Notes: generated by a model from the letters alone, not told the origin. 27,425 bases of DNA from Chara braunii (GCA_003427395.1 BFEA01000651.1:97926-125350); one strand, 5' to 3'; shown: positions 1 to 9,190, counted from the stretch's first letter. Translations and numbers: made by a program.

Positions 1-88
<88 letters not shown>
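1..88. repeat. (CT)n microsatellite at window edge
   Basis: An uninterrupted CT dinucleotide run begins at the window edge, so its full length is unknown. It is followed by T-rich unique DNA. Comparable CT/AG runs recur at five other places in the window. Confidence 0.98.
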
Positions 89-92
<4 letters not shown>

Positions 93-535
93 TGCTGAGT
101 CTTACCACCACATCGTGCGCCGTGCTTTTTCTTTTGTTTTTGTTTTATTTTGAATCTCCTTTTTTTTTCCCTGTTTTTTCTCTTTTCATTTCTGATTTTT
201 TTTTTTTTTAATCAGCGACCGGGCGTTCGGTCGCCCGACCCCCTAAAGTCGCGGCGCGTATACGGCCGCAACTTTTTTTTATAGCTGGTAGAGGTACTGG
301 TGGTTTAATCCACTAGGACACCAAGCCCTGAGCCTCCGAAATCTTTTTTTTTTTTTTTTTTAGCTACCGGGGCCATTACCCGGCTTCGGCTACGATTAAT
401 TGAAGAAAAGGGAGAACTCAGAAACATTCATGGTCCACTACTCTAACTCTACCAAGTCACTAGAATATGTGTCAAAAAGCCTCCCCACCATGAATCAGAT
501 AGGTGAAACCTAAACAATCCACCTACAACCGCCAC
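89..535. other. T-rich DNA with a TTAA-element end
   Basis: No credible gene is seen. The stretch has several T runs, a small GC-rich inverted repeat near 216-240, and one end of the TTAA-bounded family: GGTACTGGTGGT at 293-304 followed by TTAA at 305-308. The other end of that copy was not found, so it is a solo or truncated end. Confidence 0.5.
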
Positions 536-775
536 CAGCATGGCTGTTTTCAGCACGAACCAAAGCTTCCAGGCCTCATGCTCCCATCAGGCTAGGTTAC
601 AGAGTTGCACCACCTTGCTCCAGCACCAGTCAGCACTGCTCCAGTTATGACCCCCGATGACCACTGAGACTGCCCCTGCAAACAGCCCCCCAGATCGCTC
701 TACCAGGCCTCACGCCCCCACTAAACTAGGTCACAGAGTTGCGCCACCTGGCTCCGGCTCCGGCCAGCGTTGCTC
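536..775 (+). repeat. dispersed repeat with ~135 bp subunits, copy 1
   Basis: Two related subunits lie about 135 bp apart. Each runs from a CCAGGCCTCA-type start through GGTTACAGAGTTG or GGTCACAGAGTTG to CACC and GCTCC. A related pair occurs at 9280-9510 with GGTTACAGGGCA at the equivalent position. The segment after it, 776-1260, is pyrimidine-rich and loosely resembles 9690-10030, so the full repeat may be longer. No coding function is apparent. Confidence 0.5.
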
Positions 776-1260
776 CAGCATCGGTCTTCAGGGCCACCAA
801 ATTTTTGGCCACCCTTCGCAGGATCACAGATGACTGGCCAGATAGCACGTATTCCTACAACCTCCTCAAGAGGCAAACCAAATGGAAAGAAATACTAAGC
901 TGGATGTTAGAATTCTTCGAGAGAGATCGCCCCTCCCTCCCCCTACCCCTTCCCCCTCAGCCCTACACTGCCTCCGCCGAGGTGAGTCTCCCGCTCTCCC
1001 TCGGCCCCAATATAGGACCAACTCTCTACCCCCCTTACCCCAGGAGCGCACAGTTCCCACGTAAAGCATGATCCCCGGCCCCTTGCCCCTTTCTGCCTCC
1101 ACTGGGACTGATGTTGACCCACACACCAGCCCCTGCCCCAGAATAGGGCAACCCTCTACTCCGCCCCTACCCTCTTTGAGACATTCAACCCTCACCTTGT
1201 GATGCCCCTGCAAGATAGAGCTCCCCCTACCCCCTTCTTACCGTTCTGCCATCCGGGAAC

Positions 1261-1755
1261 GATCAGATCCAGCCGACTACAGTTATTGATGGCACACTTA
1301 CCAAAATGTCGAATCACTTCATGCCAATCGCAACTTGGAAAAGCAGGGCCTCTTCAAAAATATGCAATAACCCCCGAAAACACCCTACATCTTTAAGAAC
1401 AACCCGCTGAAGAAAGCGCAGGGCGGCAGTAAGACTGTTGCAATTATTCCCCTGCCCCTTGCACCAATCAACGTTTCGCAGCTCCCACCACGTGCACGTA
1501 TCACCAATTTAAAAGAAGCAAATAACTAGTTATTGGACAGGGTCTTTAAAATTTATGGCTATATTGCCGCTATAATAGTGGAATTCCGAAGTCACACATG
1601 TCGATAGCGGAGCGGCGCGGCGCTCCTGGTCGCGCCGTGCCGTACCCACGAGGGTATTCCAAAAAGGGTATGGCACCGGTTTCGAAGTCGAGCTTCCAAA
1701 ATCTTAGAAGTGCGCCATGAGTTTTTGAAGTTGGCTTGTGCTGTGTACTGTTGGT
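1261..1755. other. unannotated stretch
   Basis: No credible open reading frame, repeat or RNA gene was recognised. The last bases, ACTGTTGGT before TTAA at 1756-1759, look like a diverged TTAA-element end. Confidence 0.4.
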
Positions 1756-1759
1756 TTAA

Positions 1760-2326
1760 ACCGTGGCAACCGCGGACCCGGACCCGGACATGTCTGGACC
1801 GAGGCCCAGACATTTGTCTGGACTGGTCCAGACTTCCGGTATTCTGGACAGGCACCGGACAACGGGACAGGACCGGACCGAGACCGTCCGGACCAGTACA
1901 CCAGACACAAAAAATGTCCGGATGGGGGGGGGGGGGAAGGGGGGAACATTAGTAATAAACAGTACTAAACATAAATGAAGTCAGTTTAATGAACGCAATC
2001 AATGGCAGTTGCGTGTAAGGGGATGAAACTTAGTACTTACTGTCTTTCACTATTCAAAACTTGACAGCTCAATAGAGTCAATACTGCCACAGACATTCAC
2101 AAAGGCTCACACAACACTTGAAACCAGTTCTCAACAGACCGATCCCAAGACACTTCAGAAAAGAGTACGAAAATCAGAAAGAAACAGAACTTTGAACTTT
2201 CAAGTTAGACTTTCTAATTCATATTCATATGAAAATTTAAACTGTTATGTTATTCAGATCTGTGTAAGAACAGATTTGAGATCTGGTCAGGACCAGAAAT
2301 AAGATGGGATCTCAGATCTGACCAAA

Positions 2327-2363
<37 letters not shown>

Positions 2364-2364
2364 N

Positions 2365-2417
<53 letters not shown>

Positions 2418-2705
2418 GCTTGATGTTCTGTGGCGCTTTGCAGCCAGCGCTTCATCTTCGGAATCGGACTCTTCCTCTTCTCATGAATAACACCGTAGTA
2501 CAACAGCAGAGAAATAGTTGGAGGCGTCCAGTAGGCCCTGAAACAGCCAAAAACTACCGGGGGCATTTTCTGGGGCGGCCTAGGACCCGAAAAACGTCTA
2601 GGCCCCTCCCAAAAATAATCTCGAATTTTTCAAAATTGGGCCCAATCTGGACCTACCGGACGGGGCACCGGACTCAAACCCATACAACCGGACCGTTACC
2701 ATGGT
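1760..2705. mobile_element. 946 bp TTAA-bounded element with inverted ends
   Basis: TTAA lies directly outside both ends (1756-1759 and 2706-2709). The left terminus ACCGTGGCAACCG and the reverse complement of the right terminus, ACCATGGTAACGG, match at 10 of 13 positions. Both subterminal zones are rich in CCGGAC/GTCCGG motifs, including a perfect inverted repeat GTCTGGAC-TG-GTCCAGAC at 1816-1833. No transposase frame is present, so the element would be non-autonomous. TTAA target duplication is known for piggyBac-type transposons, but assignment to that group is inference. A CT microsatellite occupies 2331-2416 inside it. Confidence 0.55.
2331..2416. repeat. (CT)n microsatellite with one ambiguous base
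   Basis: A CT run of about 86 bp contains an N at 2364, which marks an assembly join inside the microsatellite. True length is therefore unknown. Confidence 0.97.
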
Positions 2706-2825
2706 TTAAACCAGTAGTTCACAGGAGCATAAGTTGACGAAGCTCCCTTCCAAGGCTCGCAAGCCTGTGACTGCGCCTTTTCAAGGTGGCCTGCAGCTTT
2801 CGCTAGTGGCCCAGGCCCATAGCCA

Positions 2826-2858
2826 AGTGCTCTTACCGTGTATACCGGTAAGAGCACT
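2826..2858. repeat. 13 bp-arm perfect palindrome
   Basis: Arms AGTGCTCTTACCG and CGGTAAGAGCACT enclose a 7-base loop. The right arm overlaps the start of the foldback element at 2856. Role unknown. Confidence 0.7.
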
Positions 2859-2968
2859 ACCGTCTTCACCCGAATAGTACGCCCGATCATTATCGCTGCA
2901 CCTGGACTGAAAAGTTACCCAAATACAGCTAAAATGACAGGGCGTTATATTTGGGTGAAGACTGTAGT
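2856..2968. mobile_element. 113 bp foldback MITE, copy 1
   Basis: The ends form a long imperfect inverted repeat: ACTACCGTCTTCACCCGAAT at the left, and at the right the complement of AACTACAGTCTTCACCCAAA. Inner parts (CGCCCGATCATTAT / CGCCCTGTCATTTT) also match, so nearly the whole unit can fold on itself. Copies of almost the same length lie at 22406-22520 and 23078-23191. No coding capacity. No clean target-site duplication was recognised. Confidence 0.65.
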
Positions 2969-3140
2969 TTCGCTCATGTGAACTGACGACTGAGGGTTGC
3001 TAAGGCATTGCCTTAAGCTGTGGATGTCAAAGCAAGGACACAGGCTGCCAGGACATGGTCGCACAGGCAGAGAGTCACACAGGCGAGGCACAGTCTGTCA
3101 CGTCGACAAGACATGGCAAGTCAGACAGATAGGGCAGTCC

Positions 3141-3262
3141 AGGCACACTCAAACTAGGATTTTCCTAAATGTATCTAGCTGCATTCACAGCCATATGTGG
3201 ATGAATCTGACTGCAATCATGTCAAGAGCTTAGAATAAGAATTCCGAGTGTGAGTATGCCCT
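3141..3262. mobile_element. short inverted-repeat MITE (GGGCATACTCACAC family), copy A
   Basis: The right end TCCGAGTGTGAGTATGCCC at 3243-3261 is the complement of the family terminus. The left end near 3141-3159 (GGCACACTCAAACTAGGA) is a diverged version. The interior holds the family motif AATCTGACTGCAATCA. Related copies are at 3714-4351, 16213-16331 and 21209-21361. Confidence 0.6.
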
Positions 3263-3419
3263 CCGCCACACAGACACATAGAGACACATTTTTTTCTTTT
3301 CCCTCTTTGGCCGTGTACAACTTGAAATGGGGCAGTTGATGTTAGTCATACCTTTTGGATAAGCAAGATCAAGTGTAGTATCTAAAAAGGGAAGATGCAA
3401 AAAAAAAGATAAGTGTGGC
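3263..3419. other. unannotated stretch
   Basis: Low-complexity A/T-rich sequence between a MITE and the U6 retrocopy. No feature recognised. Confidence 0.4.
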
Positions 3420-3567
3420 ATCTGTTCTAAATTCTTCTGTTTTGAATTTAAAAAATTTGGACCATACGTCGATTTATGCATGTCATCCTCGCGCAGGTGT
3501 CATGCTAATCTTCTCTGCATCGTTCCAATTTTAACGGATGTCCTGAAGGACATCTGTTTTAAATTCT
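3420..3567. repeat. target-site duplication flanking U6 retrocopy
   Basis: ATCTGTTCTAAATTCT at 3420-3435 and ATCTGTTTTAAATTCT at 3552-3567 are direct repeats of 16 bp with one mismatch, placed exactly at the two sides of the U6 copy. This is the size and placement expected from LINE-mediated retroposition. Confidence 0.8.
3436..3551 (-). pseudogene. U6 snRNA retrocopy, full length, diverged
   Basis: The minus strand reads as near full-length plant-type U6 spliceosomal RNA. It starts at 3551 with GTCCTTCAGGACATCC, continues through AATTGGAACGAT, GCAGAGAAGATTAGCATG and GCGAGGATGACATGCATAAA, and ends GGTCCAAATTTTTT near 3450. A further 14 A-rich bases follow. Several changes lie in conserved positions, for example GCATGACACC where GCATGGCCCC is expected. 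No upstream sequence element or TATA box is seen at the spacing plant U6 genes need, and a 16 bp target-site duplication flanks it. It is therefore called a retropseudogene rather than a working snRNA gene. Confidence 0.85.
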
Positions 3568-3713
3568 AATCAGTTTAATAACTGATCTGTGGTGCATCAG
3601 GCCACATAACAAAAAAGTACAGAAATAAATGAGGGAGTGGAGCAGGCCATGTCACCAAAACATAGCAATGATCTAAAAATATAACATGGTAGAACTGTAG
3701 AACTGTTCTAGTA

Positions 3714-4351
3714 AGGGCATACTCACACTAGGACCCTTTTCGCGAATCCGCACAGTTTGCATCTTTTTCACTGTCACACAGTGCCCCCCCCCCTCAGCCA
3801 CTGAAGTTGTATTTGGCGTCGCAATTTTTGGCAGAGCAGCAGGAAATAGGAATTTTGCACTGCCTTAAAAAGAGCCTGTTTTACGGAAACAGTGCATGTC
3901 TGATCTTGTGTGAGAATAGCTCAAGCATAACGTTTGTGAGATGTGAGTCACAACCAAATGCAATATACCAGACGTGCATTACACAAGTACTGTAATCACA
4001 CTGAGCTTTATTACAAAGCTTCTTAGTGCAATGGAGATGTACTAATATAGATTGCAGTGAGCCGGCGGGTGATGGCTACCCCGACCGGTTTCAACTGCCG
4101 CCGTGGATCATCCTCAGGTGGGTAGAGCATGTCCAGGAATTGCTGATTTTAGAGGAGAAAGTAGCGTTAGGTGCAGTGTGACTACACTATGAAAAAATGG
4201 GGAAAAAAAAATATAATTGGAAGAACAAAGCAACCACGTGTCATCCAAAATGTGATGCCAGTGTGACTTGGCAGATCGAGCAAATTCTCTTTTTCAACAT
4301 TGCAAATGCCCCAAATCCTGTGGAGAAAAGGTCCTAGAGTGAGTATGCTCT
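3714..4351. mobile_element. 638 bp inverted-repeat element (GGGCATACTCACAC family), copy B
   Basis: Left terminus AGGGCATACTCACACTAGGA (3714 on) and the complement of the right terminus, AGAGCATACTCACTCTAGGA (ending 4351), match closely, and both continue into CC(C)TTTT. This is the longest family member here. No transposase frame is seen inside. Flanks TAA and TCA could be a decayed 3-bp duplication, as in PIF/Harbinger-type elements, but that is weak. Confidence 0.6.
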
Positions 4352-5140
4352 CACAGTTGCATGACAGCTGACAGCGACCAGTGGTGGATTAGCAAGCAGC
4401 TGGAGGATGGATGATCGGAGCACATCAAGGAAGGCCAAAATTGGACAATTAAACCACCAGTACACCGGGGCCTGGAGGCACTGCACTGCGCGCCGTTTTC
4501 ACTTCGTTCGCAGGCTGCAAAAGTCCTGTGGGAGGAAAAACCGCCGCAATTTTGTGCCGAGTGGTGAGTGTCGAGCGGGCCGACATCTCAAAAGTTTCCA
4601 AGGTCTCCTCCCCTGGTAGGACAAGAAGGTGTCCGCCCACGGGTCTTGTTCCCCAAGCGCCGCCCCGACATCACCCACTACGGGACCTCACTTGTTCCTT
4701 CTCCCCAGCCGACCACCAGGACAAACCACCACTTTCCTTTTCGGGACGGTGGGCAGGGGAGTTTCCTGTGAGGGAAAATTTTGACGTCATTTTTGCCGCA
4801 AAACTCAGTTCCGCGGTGGGGTCCTCGCGGAACTCTTTCCAGAGTTTCCAAAATTCCTCCACCGTCGTTTTTGGGTGGACATCTTTTCCAATGGAATTCC
4901 TGTGGGGTCCAGGCCTAAGAGAAGTAAAAAAAAAACAAAAAAAAAAACACTCATGTTCGCCTAGTAGTGGCCATGTACATTCTGGAAAGTACTGTGTGAC
5001 TATGCGCTCCGTGAGGGCCTTTGCCGACGTAGCTGTCAGTCCTTTTTCCCCCCCCCCCTTCTCATATCCATTTTATTCAAAATCTCAGCGACAAGTGCCG
5101 GGCCTGCCCCGAGGCTTTAGAGTCTGACAAGTAGACTTAC
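4352..5140. other. unannotated stretch with a solo TTAA-element end
   Basis: TTAA at 4449-4452 is followed by ACCACCAGTACACC, the left terminus of the TTAA family. No matching right end is close by; the nearest in the right orientation is at 7658-7669. An open frame of 199 codons (4528-5127, plus) has no recognisable domain and ends in A-rich low-complexity sequence, so it is not called as a gene. Confidence 0.45.
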
Positions 5141-5212
5141 TAGATGGACTCCACATTTGCCTGTGAAAGGTAATGGTTAAAAAAAAAGTAGGCTACTAGG
5201 TGGACTTGTTAT
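5141..5212 (+). repeat. short dispersed repeat (TTTGCCTGTGAAAGGTA motif), copy 1
   Basis: The unit combines CTAGATGGACT, TTTGCCTGTGAAAGGTA, a short A run and GTAGGCTACTAGGTGGACTT. The same arrangement recurs at 6513-6640 and 14284-14410, where it joins the duplicated segment to its 3' block. Confidence 0.65.
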
Positions 5213-5305
5213 GATCCTGGCCAATTTCGAAGTACACTTTCATCAGATAGTACACTGCCGTCCAATTGCAGAAGAAATTAATGAACTTGAGAGGAGAGAG
5301 AGGGT

Positions 5306-5345
5306 AAGAAGAAGAAGAAAGAAGAAGAAGAAAGAAGAAGAAGAT
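5306..5345. repeat. (AAG)n-rich simple repeat
   Basis: Imperfect AAGAAG/AAAGAAG runs. The Lys-rich reading frames over it are an artefact of the repeat. Confidence 0.85.
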
Positions 5346-5496
5346 GATGTACACCAGCATAGACAAATGATAATGCTCTTCTTCTTTGCCAAACACTCTC
5401 CTCCTCCTTTACTCCTCTCTTATTCACACAAGAAATAATAGTACAATGTTGAATGGCTGAACCAGAATCAATGTCTGAATCCCTGTTCTACTGCAG

Positions 5497-5745
5497 GTAT
5501 CACTTGACGTCCATCATAGCCATGGCCACCTCCCTCACTCTTCACTCTCATAGGGTGAGGCTATGGCGGACTACTCGGGCCTTGCCCTGATGTCCAAAGG
5601 ACAACGCAAAGTAGCTATGGCTGCTCTAGCTCAGGCCGCCATGCCTGACTCTGCCTCAAAGCTTCTTGGTGTAGCTCTGCCCCCACAGGGACCGTCCTGC
5701 TGCAGCGCCCACCAAGGTGATGAAGATGGCTGCCACGATAGCCAG
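5497..5745 (+). CDS. possible exon of an unrecognised gene
   Basis: A segment preceded by an acceptor-like TTCTACTGCAG (to 5496) and followed by a consensus donor CCAG|GTAAGTACC (GT at 5746) has an open frame from ATG at 5563. It begins MADYSGLALMSKGQRKVAMA and continues Ala-rich through KLLGVALPP. Codon use looks more gene-like than the surrounding repeats. No domain is recognised. The same CAGGTAAGTACC string recurs at the end of the duplicated segment (6261 and 13997), so this may be part of a captured gene fragment rather than a host gene. Other exons were not found. Confidence 0.3.
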
Positions 5746-6299
5746 GTAAGTACCTCTGGCGCTCCCCCTTCCTCCTGATCTTCTTCCCCCATGTGTCCTT
5801 GCTCCTTCCCCAGCAGCGCTGCTCCAGCCAGCGCTCCAACCAGTGTGTCGCCAAACTTGCACAACGACAATGAGGCTGGGCTCTTCGCCCGGCCTGGAGA
5901 TATAGTGGCCTGCTTGGCTCTTGCGCAGTGACTTCCAGGCCGCTCAGCCTTCTAAGCAACCGGTACCTCCTCCCTTTGAGAGGGAAACATCATTGCAGAC
6001 TCTGATGTTGCCCGCCCGTACAGGCCCTAGACTCAGACTGGTTGGACCGGTACCCGCCTAGACCTAGCCTACAACTACTGGGCATAAATATGCCAACTTT
6101 TGTCTTCTTCTGCTCGGCCTCGACCCAGCACATCTACCTCTTCAGGGTGTGGTACCGGCGTACCTGCTACTCGAGTGTTTCCCCGCTGCTTCAAGTGTTG
6201 TGGGCCTCTTCCCCCGCCACATGAGTGTTTTCCCCACTGCAATCCTCAATGCCACGGCCACAGGTAAGTACCGGCTGTGAGGGCGCAACGAACAAGTGC

Positions 6300-6410
6300 C
6301 CTTGCGGGTCACACACACACTCAAGCCAACAAGCACTCAGACAGACATGCAGACCAGCAAGCGTGCACACACACAGACATGCAGACCAGCAAGCGTGCAC
6401 ACACAGACTT
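6300..6410 (+). repeat. ~32 bp VNTR, left copy
   Basis: Units of the form ACAGACATGCAGACCAGCA + AGCGTGCACACAC are repeated. The equivalent block at 14045-14185 has one more unit, so the array length differs between the two copies of the duplicated segment. Confidence 0.75.
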
Positions 6411-6512
6411 AGAGAACTTAGTAGCAATCGGGAAACTCGGCAAGGATTCAGTCCATGAGCAAAACTCAGAAATCAGCTGTGTGTCTCAGTCCGTGTTTGG
6501 TCGGGTCATCAC

Positions 6513-6640
6513 ACACGTTTGCCTGTGAAAGGTCGTGGTGGTAAAAAAAAAAGGAAAAAAAGTAGGCTACGAGATGGACTTCACGTTTGCCTGTGAAAAG
6601 TAGGGATGGTTTAAAAAAACGAAAAAAAAAAAAAAAACAT
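6513..6640 (+). repeat. short dispersed repeat (TTTGCCTGTGAAAGG motif), copy 2
   Basis: Two units of ACGTTTGCCTGTGAAA are separated by an A-rich run and GTAGGCTACGAGATGGACTT. The second unit ends in a long A run (6617-6638). Confidence 0.65.
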
Positions 6641-6643
6641 CCC

Positions 6644-6765
6644 GATTGCTAGAGGTGCTGGTAAGAGCCCTGAAACGGCCAGCAGCTCCGGGGAGGCTCC
6701 ACCTTGGTGGGGAGCTTCACCTGCTGTGGAAAACGGGTCCAGCGTCCGGGTCCAGCGTCCCAGGT
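6644..6765 (+). mobile_element. SINE-like family 1, variant block (left duplicate)
   Basis: Contains GGTGGGGAGCTTCACCTGCTG and GGAAAACGGGTCCAGCGTCC, the diagnostic parts of SINE-like family 1. The upstream half differs from the copies at 25418 and 26413. A repeated GGGTCCAGCGTCC suggests slippage. Confidence 0.5.
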
Positions 6766-6858
6766 ACAGATACAAAAGTACTTGGAATTAACTTCAGACT
6801 GACTGGAGAAGATACTGAGGAGTCGTGACGAACATCTAAGCAATTTCTGGACCAGGGG

Positions 6859-6861
<3 letters not shown>

Positions 6862-6943
<82 letters not shown>
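6862..6943. repeat. (AG)n microsatellite
   Basis: An uninterrupted AG run of about 82 bp. Confidence 0.98.
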
Positions 6944-6944
<1 letters not shown>

Positions 6945-7107
6945 CGTAGCTAAACTACTATGGAAATGTGCAAAACGAGAGTGAATCTTCCGCTGGAACA
7001 TTGATATATACATCGCCATGAATTTTGTCTTTTGTGCGCCCCGACAGTAGTGGAGCGACGCCTAGAGACTCGGCGGGCTGTCCGGAGCGCCCCACACCAC
7101 CTGCCGA

Positions 7108-7109
<2 letters not shown>

Positions 7110-7182
<73 letters not shown>
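7110..7182. repeat. (CT)n microsatellite ending at an assembly join
   Basis: The CT run stops at an N (7183), and adapter-derived sequence follows. The flank before it (GGAGCGCCCCACACC) recurs after the adapter at about 7214, so the tract appears to have been assembled twice. Confidence 0.97.
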
Positions 7183-7208
7183 NACATCTAGATGTGTATA
7201 AGAGACAG
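7183..7208. other. Tn5 mosaic-end adapter remnant (assembly artefact)
   Basis: After an N, ACATCT is followed by the 19-base Tn5 mosaic end AGATGTGTATAAGAGACAG (7190-7208). This is the truncated junction adapter used in transposase-based mate-pair libraries, not genomic sequence. Sequence on either side should not be assumed contiguous. Confidence 0.95.
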
Positions 7209-7236
7209 GCGCAGAGCGCCCCACACCCCCCCCCGA

Positions 7237-7238
<2 letters not shown>

Positions 7239-7320
<82 letters not shown>
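7239..7320. repeat. (CT)n microsatellite
   Basis: A CT run of about 80 bp, followed by a short GCGCGCGTGCGCG stretch. Confidence 0.97.
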
Positions 7321-7322
<2 letters not shown>

Positions 7323-7383
7323 GCGCGCGTGCGCGTCTCCGCCCACCTACCCCCCGCTACGTGCCGTTTAGAAGTTGCAAGCT

Positions 7384-7424
7384 GAGAATGAATCTTCCGC
7401 GTCAACCCGCAAAGATTCATTCTC
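7384..7424. repeat. perfect 13 bp-arm inverted repeat
   Basis: GAGAATGAATCTT and AAGATTCATTCTC enclose a 15-base loop, immediately before another short CT run (to 7441). A partial relative, GAGTGAATCTTCCGC, lies at about 6979, before the first CT run. Confidence 0.7.
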
Positions 7425-7441
7425 TCTCTCTCTCTCTCTCT

Positions 7442-7669
7442 TTTTCTTTTCCCCCTCGTGCGCTGAGAGAAACGTGGGGGGCTTGGTTCTCTTTGCTTTT
7501 TTCTTTTTATGAATAGAAGAACGTTATTTTTTTTTTTCTTGTCTTTTTTTTTTTTTCACGTGTACCTACTGGTAGCTTGAGGCTCGACAAGCTTCGGGAT
7601 ACCGTTAGGCTGAGGTTCGGGTTGTTCAGGAATAGGGTTGGGCCTTAATAACCGGTAGGTACTGGTGGT
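7442..7669. other. T-rich DNA ending in a TTAA-element end
   Basis: T-rich low-complexity DNA is followed by a TTAA-family right terminus, GGTACTGGTGGT at 7658-7669 with TTAA at 7670-7673. This end abuts the chromodomain part of the Ty3-like element, so the family inserted at a TTAA within that element. Confidence 0.55.
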
Positions 7670-7673
7670 TTAA

Positions 7674-7980
7674 CAATGCAAGGTGCGCTGCGCAGCAGTT
7701 CCTTCTTGGAGATCTAGTAGAGATCGTATGATGGGTGATACATAAAGTGAACCTGGCTGGTACTATCTGTTACGTCCCTTCCCTACGTGCTGTTTGATTC
7801 TATCGATCTCATGATCGCCATCGATTGCACAAGGAATCATCTCCTTATGGTAATCAAAGGACTTAGCATCACGGTGGATATACAGTTTTGATGCATGAAA
7901 GACAGGGTATGTGCGCAGATGAGGTGGCACAACAACTGTGTATGAAGGGCCAAACCCATCCTTGCCACATCCAGAACTTC
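7674..7980 (-). pseudogene. Ty3 integrase C-terminus and chromodomain-like remnant
   Basis: Following the integrase GPY-like part (LPLCYGP near 7981), another frame gives SKLYIHRDAKSFDYHK, then HEIDRIKQHVGKGRNR, a stop, and VHFMYHPSYDLY, a second stop and ISKKELLRSAP. The EID...GRGR...Y.VHF...D.. pattern is that of chromodomains at the end of chromovirus integrases, which target heterochromatin. At least one frameshift and two in-frame stops are present. The block ends abruptly at TTAA (7670) against a TTAA-element terminus. Confidence 0.6.
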
Positions 7981-8960
7981 CTACGGACCATAACAGAGTG
8001 GAAGAAATTTGTGTGAGACTCCCTCTTCTTCTGAGAATTCAGACATCTTGACCCTGACATAACTTCCTACTTCGATATCCGAAGGTCGGCGCTTCTTGTT
8101 TGCATGATGGATCATTGCGTGTTGTCGCTTTGTCATTGCTGCGATGGCAACTTTGAGCAAGCGATCGTACTTGGCCCTGAAGCCAGGCTTGCCGGGTGTT
8201 AAACCAGCTGGCTGTTTAGGGAATAAGTAGGAGAGCGGAATACAAATCTGCCAACTGTAATGCAGCCTGTTTGGCGTCATGCCGGTGGAAGAACCAATGG
8301 AGTTGTTGTACAACTCCTTGACGGAATACAGCTCTTCATCACGTCTCCTGATCCGGAATGATTAAAGCACAAAGAAGTTGAAACACAATCTGGTTGATTT
8401 CCTCAGCCAAACCATTGGCTTCATAATGTTGGCCAGATGTCATGCATAGTCTGAGGTTAGGGAGTTGGGATGTGAAGTCCTTCCATTTGGTACTTATGAA
8501 GCGTGGCTCGTGATCACTCACAAGATTTTTCGGGGTTCCGAACTGCAGAATGTACTTCTGTTCGAACTCACGGATCACCAATTCAGTTGGGGCATGAGAT
8601 GGCAAAGGAATCAAATTGGGGAATTTAGAGAACCGGTCAACAATCACCATTACTTGCGAATAGCCGTTCTTACTTACCTTTTCCATGTCGGTGAAGTCGA
8701 TAGAGATAGACTCCCTAGGTCCATCGGGAATGGGAAGGGGTGTAAGTAGCCCCATGAGCTTTTGTCTACATGGTTTGATTCGTTAACAGACATGACACTC
8801 AGCCACAAACTTTTCAGCAAATCCCTTCATACCAGGCCAATCAAACTGTCTTAGTAGGTTTCCGTACGTCTTTGCCATGCCGAAGTGTCCACTCCGGCCA
8901 TGAGCCAAATCCAAGAAGTGTGTGCGGAGAGGCTCATGGTTGGGCACACATAAATGGTGG
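7981..8960 (-). pseudogene. Ty3 integrase: H2C2 finger, DDE core, GPY-like region
   Basis: From high to low coordinates, the minus strand shows LRTHFLDLAHGRSGHFGMAK and AECHVC (zinc finger, about 8784-8920), a stop codon directly after CHVC, then the core frame 8755-8339. In that frame the DDE residues are visible as D20 (ISIDFTD), D81 (NLVSDHEPRF) and E118 (NGLAEEINQ). A frameshift near 8340 leads into the C-terminal frame 8313-7981 (SSTGMTPNRLHYSWQ ... YVRVKMSEFSEEEG ... LPLCYGP). The enzyme would join retroelement cDNA to the host chromosome, but this copy is broken by one stop and at least one frameshift. Confidence 0.88.
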
Positions 8961-8975
8961 TTATTCCCTTAGCGT

Positions 8976-9084
8976 TGGAAAAACCTTTTTTTTTTTTTTT
9001 TTTTTTTTTTTAATTGCTCCAGTCTATTCATGGGGAGCAGCACGTGCTGGGAACCGGGCCCAGCGTCCTTCATAATGGAAAGAC
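8976..9084 (-). mobile_element. SINE-like family 1 fragment with poly(A), inserted at Ty3 edge
   Basis: On the minus strand, GGACGCTGGGCCCGGTTCCC and the following CTGCTCCCCATGAATAGA (9068 down) lead into a 27-base A run (9012-8986). Possible target-site duplications are TGGAAAAAC at 8976-8984 and TGGAAAGAC at 9076-9084 (8 of 9 match). Confidence 0.65.
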
Positions 9085-9190
9085 ATTCATGATTGATGAT
9101 CATTGATGATAATTTGGGATGATTGCGGATCATTTGGGATGATTTAGGATAATTCCGGATGATAAGAGATAGATGATGACTAATTAGAAT
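9085..9190. repeat. degenerate (GAT)n-rich stretch
   Basis: GATGAT, GGATGATT and TGATGATCATTGATG motifs repeat irregularly, continuing the trinucleotide theme seen at 10101-10168. Confidence 0.6.

Larger units (their letters stand above)
5842..6860 (+). repeat. ~1 kb duplicated segment, left copy
   Basis: The segment from TTGCACAACGACAATGAGG through GGAGATATAGTGGCCTGCTT, GCAACCGGTACCTCCTCCCT and AATCCTCAATGCCACGGCC to GGACCAGGGGG is repeated in the same orientation at 13588-14688. Identity is high by eye but with many substitutions and small indels. It contains a donor-like CAGGTAAGTACC at 6261, a 32-bp VNTR and a SINE-like block. Open frames differ between the two copies, so it is not called as a gene. 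Confidence 0.85.

Noticed and set aside
4528-5127. 199-codon plus frame
   Set aside because: No domain, A-run derived Lys stretch, and overlap with equally long frames on both strands.
5211-5438. Possible exon HFHQIVHCRPIAEEINELER with a donor-like GGGTAAGA
   Set aside because: The open part is short, the acceptor is unconvincing, and it runs straight into an AAG repeat.
6717-7420. Frames rich in Ser-Leu or Arg-Glu repeats
   Set aside because: They are translations of CT/AG microsatellites and adapter sequence. The same applies at 2312-2566 and 20752-21236.
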